In this document: one piece after another, positions 55,001 to 61,000 of the stretch
Position numbering within the stretch: the first letter of the stretch is position 1
Layout: each line of letters starts with the position of its first letter
NCBI GenBank assembly: GCA_000972765.1
Contig: CP011265.1
Coordinates: 3,593,001-3,657,000 of the forward strand
Source of the DNA: Verrucomicrobia bacterium IMCC26134
GTDB taxonomy: Bacteria; Verrucomicrobiota; Verrucomicrobiia; Opitutales; Opitutaceae
Reading direction: 5' to 3'
Length of the DNA: 64,000 nt
Made by a program: the position numbers and the translations under genes
Notes under the pieces: model-generated
Databases searched by the model: none
What the model was told of the DNA's origin: nothing
What the model saw: the letters and a program-made list of their open reading frames with translations, nothing else

Positions 55001-58000
55001 AGCACATCGATGGTCCCGATCGTGGTGGTGCCGTTATTACCGGTTTGGACATAAACGCCTGAACTTAAGTCGATGTTATCATCGGCCTGAAGGGTGATAT
55101 CACCTGTTGCGGACACGATGTCCGCGTTGCCAATCAGGTTGCCGGCGGTGGTTTGGGTCGTGCCTCGGGCAGCGATCAGGATCGAGCCGGTGCCATTCGC
55201 CGACACGGCGGTGCCGTTCGCCTGGCGGCTGTCGCCGGAGGTCTGCGTCACGCTGCTGTCGCCGTCGTTCAGCGTCACCGTGCCTTCAAGGGCCGCCAGC
55301 ACGATGTTCCCGTTCGCACTCGTCGTCAGGTCGGACTGCGCGGCGTCCGTCACCACCGTCGTCGTCGCGTCACCGTTAAAATCCGTCACTTGCACCCGAA
55401 CCGAGTTCACCGTCACCTCGTTGTCCTCGGTCACGTAAATCGAGCCGGTTTCGCTCAGCGCGCTCAGCCGGTCCAGATTCGTCGTCAGGTGTCTGCCGCT
55501 CGCTCCGAGGCCGTTCTTCGCCTGCATCCTCACGTTTTCGGCCGTCACGTTCTTCGTGCTTCCCGCCGCGTTGATCAGCGCTCCGTTGTCGCTGTCCATG
55601 CTCACGTTCGCAGCCGTCACGTTGCCCAGCGTAATGTCTCCTTGCGCCCGGAGCCGCGCGGAACTGCCCGTCGCCGTCACGTTCGCACTTCCCGCCATCG
55701 TCAGCGTGCCTTTCGCCGCATCAATCGAGATCGTTCCTCCCGTGCCCGTCTGCACGTCCACATTCGCGTTCAACTGGATGTCATCGTCGGCTTTCAGCGT
55801 GATCTGGCCGCTGCCGGACACGATGTCCGCGTTGCCAATCAGGTTGCCGGCGGTGGTTTGGGTCGTGCCTCGGGCCGCGATCAGGATCGAGCCGGTGCCA
55901 TTCGCCGACACGGCGGTGCCGTTCGCCTGGCGGCTGTCGCCGGAGGTCTGCGTCACGCTGCTGTCGCCGTCGTTCAGCGTCACCGTGCCTTCAAGGGCCG
56001 CCAGCACGATGTTCCCGTTCGCACTCGTCGTCAGGTCGGACTGCGCGGCGTCCGTCACCACCGTCGTCGTCGCGTCACCGTTAAAATCCGTCACTTGCAC
56101 CCGAACCGAGTTCACCGTCACCGTGTTGTCCTCGGTCACGTAAATCGAGCCGGTTTCGCTCAGCGCGCTCAGCCGGTCCAGATTCGTCGTCAGGTGTCTG
56201 CCGCTCGCTCCGAGGCCGTTCTTCGCCTGCATCCTCACGTTTTCGGCCGTCACGTTCTTCGTGCTTCCCGCCGCGTTGATCAGCGCTCCGTTGTCGCTGT
56301 CCATGCTCACGTTCGCAGCCGTCACGTTGCCCAGCGTAATGTCTCCTTGCGCCCGGAGCCGCGCGGAACTGCCCGTCGCCGTCACGTTCGCACTTCCCGC
56401 CATCGTCAGCGTGCCTTTCGCCGCATCAATCGAGATCGTTCCTCCCGTGCCCGTCTGCACGTCCACATTCGCGTTCAACTGGATGTCATCGTCGGCTTTC
56501 AGCGTGATCTGGCCGCTGCCGGACACGATGTCCGCGTTGCCAATCAGGTTGCCGGCGGTGGTTTGGGTCGTGCCTCGGGCCGCGATCAGGATCGAGCCGG
56601 TGCCATTCGCCGACACGGCGGTGCCGTTCGCCTGGCGGCTGTCGCCGGAGGTCTGCGTCACGCTGCTGTCGCCGTCGTTCAGCGTCACCGTGCCTTCAAG
56701 GGCCGCCAGCACGATGTTCCCGTTCGCACTCGTCGTCAGGTCGGACTGCGCGGCGTCCGTCACCACCGTCGTCGTCGCGTCACCGTTAAAATCCGTCACT
56801 TGCACCCGAACCGAGTTCACCGTCACCGTGTTGTCCTCGGTCACGTAAATCGAGCCGGTTTCGCTCAGCGCGCTCAGCCGGTCCAGATTCGTCGTCAGGT
56901 GTCTGCCGCTCGCTCCGAGGCCGTTCTTCGCCTGCATCCTCACGTTTTCGGCCGTCACGTTCTTCGTGCTTCCCGCCGCGTTGATCAGCGCTCCGTTGTC
57001 GCTGTCCATGCTCACGTTCGCAGCCGTCACGTTGCCCAGCGTAATGTCTCCTTGCGCCCGGAGCCGCGCGGAACTGCCCGTCGCCGTCACGTTCGCACTT
57101 CCCGCCATCGTCAGCGTGCCTTTCGCCGCATCAATCGAGATCGTTCCTCCCGTGCCCGTCTGCACGTCCACATTCGCGTTCAACTGGATGTCATCGTCGG
57201 CTTTCAGCGTGATCTGGCCGCTGCCGGACACGATGTCCGCGTTGCCAATCAGGTTGCCGGCGGTGGTTTGGGTCGTGCCTCGGGCAGCGATCAGGATCGA
57301 GCCGGTGCCATTCGCCGACACGGCGGTGCCGTTCGCCTGGCGGCTGTCGCCGGAGGTCTGCGTCACGCTGCTGTCGCCGTCGTTCAGCGTCACCGTGCCT
57401 TCAAGGGCCGCCAGCACGATGTTCCCGTTCGCACTCGTCGTCAGGTCGGACTGCGCGGCGTCCGTCACCACCGTCGTCGTCGCGTCACCGTTAAAATCCG
57501 TCACTTGCACCCGAACCGAGTTCACCGTCACCGTGTTGTCCTCGGTCACGTAAATCGAGCCGGTTTCGCTCAGCGCGCTCAGCCGGTCCAGATTCGTCGT
57601 CAGGTGTCTGCCGCTCGCTCCGAGGCCGTTCTTCGCCTGCATCCTCACGTTTTCGGCCGTCACGTTCTTCGTGCTTCCCGCCGCGTTGATCAGCGCTCCG
57701 TTGTCGCTGTCCATGCTCACGTTCGCAGCCGTCACGTTGCCCAGCGTAATGTCTCCTTGCGCCCGGAGCCGCGCGGAACTGCCCGTCGCCGTCACGTTCG
57801 CACTTCCCGCCATCGTCAGCGTGCCTTTCGCCGCATCAATCGAGATCGTTCCTCCCGTGCCCGTCTGCACGTCCACATTCGCGTTCAACTGGATGTCATC
57901 GTCGGCTTTCAGCGTGATCTGGCCGCTGCCGGACACGATGTCCGCGTTGCCAATCAGGTTGCCGGCGGTGGTTTGGGTCGTGCCTCGGGCCGCGATCAGG

Positions 58001-61000
58001 ATCGAGCCGGTGCCATTCGCCGACACGGCGGTGCCGTTCGCCTGGCGGCTGTCGCCGGAGGTCTGCGTCACGCTGCTGTCGCCGTCGTTCAGCGTCACCG
58101 TGCCTTCAAGGGCCGCCAGCACGATGTTCCCGTTCGCACTCGTCGTCAGGTCGGACTGCGCGGCGTCCGTCACCACCGTCGTCGTCGCGTCACCGTTAAA
58201 ATCCGTCACTTGCACCCGAACCGAGTTCACCGTCACCGTGTTGTCCTCGGTCACGTAAATCGAGCCGGTTTCGCTCAGCGCGCTCAGCCGGTCCAGATTC
58301 GTCGTCAGGTGTCTGCCGCTCGCTCCGAGGCCGTTCTTCGCCTGCATCCTCACGTTTTCGGCCGTCACGTTCTTCGTGCTTCCCGCCGCGTTGATCAGCG
58401 CTCCGTTGTCGCTGTCCATGCTCACGTTCGCAGCCGTCACGTTGCCCAGCGTAATGTCTCCTTGCGCCCGGAGCCGCGCGGAACTGCCCGTCGCCGTCAC
58501 GTTCGCACTTCCCGCCATCGTCAGCGTGCCTTTCGCCGCATCAATCGAGATCGTTCCTCCCGTGCCCGTCTGCACGTCCACATTCGCGTTCAACTGGATG
58601 TCATCGTCGGCTTTCAGCGTGATCTGGCCGCTGCCGGACACGATGTCCGCGTTGCCAATCAGGTTGCCGGCGGTGGTTTGGGTCGTGCCTCGGGCAGCGA
58701 TCAGGATCGAGCCGGTGCCATTCGCCGACACGGCGGTGCCGTTCGCCTGGCGGCTGTCGCCGGAGGTCTGCGTCACGCTGCTGTCGCCGTCGTTCAGCGT
58801 CACCGTGCCTTCAAGGGCCGCCAGCACGATGTTCCCGTTCGCACTCGTCGTCAGGTCGGACTGCGCGGCGTCCGTCACCACCGTCGTCGTCGCGTCACCG
58901 TTAAAATCCGTCACTTGCACCCGAACCGAGTTCACCGTCACCGTGTTGTCCTCGGTCACGTAAATCGAGCCGGTTTCGCTCAGCGCGCTCAGCCGGTCCA
59001 GATTCGTCGTCAGGTGTCTGCCGCTCGCTCCGAGGCCGTTCTTCGCCTGCATCCTCACGTTTTCGGCCGTCACGTTCTTCGTGCTTCCCGCCGCGTTGAT
59101 CAGCGCTCCGTTGTCGCTGTCCATGCTCACGTTCGCAGCCGTCACGTTGCCCAGCGTAATGTCTCCTTGCGCCCGGAGCCGCGCGGAACTGCCCGTCGCC
59201 GTCACGTTCGCACTTCCCGCCATCGTCAGCGTGCCTTTCGCCGCATCAATCGAGATCGTTCCTCCCGTGCCCGTCTGCACGTCCACATTCGCGTTCAACT
59301 GGATGTCATCGTCGGCTTTCAGCGTGATCTGGCCGCTGCCGGACACGATGTCCGCGTTGCCAATCAGGTTGCCGGCGAGCGCGTAGATGAGAATGGAACC
59401 GTTGCCGTTGGCGGATAGTGCCGTTCCGCCAGCGGGGGCGGAACCGTCGTTTAAGGTGAGGTCGCCTGTGGTGGAATCGAGGACAATGTTTCCATTGCCG
59501 CCAGTCGTCAGATCCGACTGCGCACCTTCTGAGTTGGTGGTTAGTGCCGTGGTGTCCACCAAGACATCTTGAACCGTTGAATTGGTCGTGGTGACAGTGA
59601 GCCCATCGGATTCAATAATGAAAATACCACCGGAATTAGTGCTGGCACTCAGGGTAGCGAGAGTGGTCTCGAGATGATTGGCGGCGGTTGCGATGAAAGT
59701 GCCGGCACGGAGACAGGCAGAGCTGGCGATAATATCCACATGGGTATCGCCGTTATCCGTGATAGAACCATTGGTGGCGGTGACCGAGACGTTTCCGGTG
59801 GTAGAGAGGCTGGCGAGAGCGACATTGGTAGCCGCGACCAGGCGGATATCTCCGGAGCCCGTGGAGACACGGAATCCGTCATCCTGCGCGATGGTGGCGC
59901 CCGAGACTATATTCAGGGTGCCTGTCGTTCCCGAGGTTACGTTGGCCTTGAGGGTGATGTCACCAGAGGCACGCAACGTAATGTGCCCGGATGTGCTCGA
60001 GACGGCAGAATTATAAGTGGCTGCACCACCGGCTGCGTTGATATGAATATTAGCGGAACCATGGGCGGTAATGACGCCGTTAACGGTCACGGGGCCGGTG
60101 GTGACGACGAGGGAAATGGGAGCATTTCCATCTTGGGTAACAAGACCACCGGAAGCTACGATCAGCGTATCGGTTTCTTGAATAAATACTCCGCCGGATG
60201 TGGACACATTGCTTTGAATGGAGCCAACCGTGGTATCAATGTCGCCCGCGTTCGCGGTGCCGACACCAGTGGACGCATTAAGGGTAGCGAGCGCTGACGT
60301 AATGATGAGGGAATCCTCATCAGCGGTGGAGTCGGTGAGTGAACCAACCGTGGCGGTGGCATTGATATTACCGTCGGAAGAGCTGACCGCGGAGGCTTGG
60401 AAAATCACGTCACCGGTGGTGGCGGTAAGCGAAATCGTGCCGGTCGTGGTCGAAACGGCGGTTTTGATTGTGCTGGTGAGAGTGCCTTCGGTGAGGGTCA
60501 GGGCGCCTCCGGTAGTCAGGACAACATCTCCTGTGGTCGCGGCGACGTCGGAAGTGGCAGCAGAATCACCAACGATGCCGGAAGCGGTGCCATCGAGCAG
60601 GACACGCCTGACGGAAAGGGCGGCAACAGTGCCGACGGTGAGGGTGTCGAGTTCAGAGAGGCGAATGCCGCCCGTGCTGGCGACAGCGGCGACGGTGCCA
60701 AGGGTGGTCTCGAGTGAGGGGGTGGCGGCGGAGCCGGTGTCACCGATGCCAACGGCGGCATCAAGGCGGGCGGTGGCGGCAACCAAATCGCGGCTGGTTT
60801 CCCCTCCATCAATGATGGAACCGGTGTCGGCGGTAACAGTGACAGAACCCGCGCCTGCATTCAACCCGGTAAGGGTGACGTCGTTATTGGCGAGCAGACG
60901 AATATTTCCGCCTGCAGTGGTTGCGACGACATTCGCTGCGAAAGTAATCGATCCGGCAGTTGCCTCGAGATCGAGAGTGCCAGTGCCGAGAACCGCGACG

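Noticed and set aside
55153-59418. A 1421-codon open frame on the plus strand across the repeat array
   Set aside because: It is antisense to the adhesin and open only because a stop-free 705-bp unit (divisible by three) is repeated six times. Its Arg/His/Val-rich sequence has no protein character.
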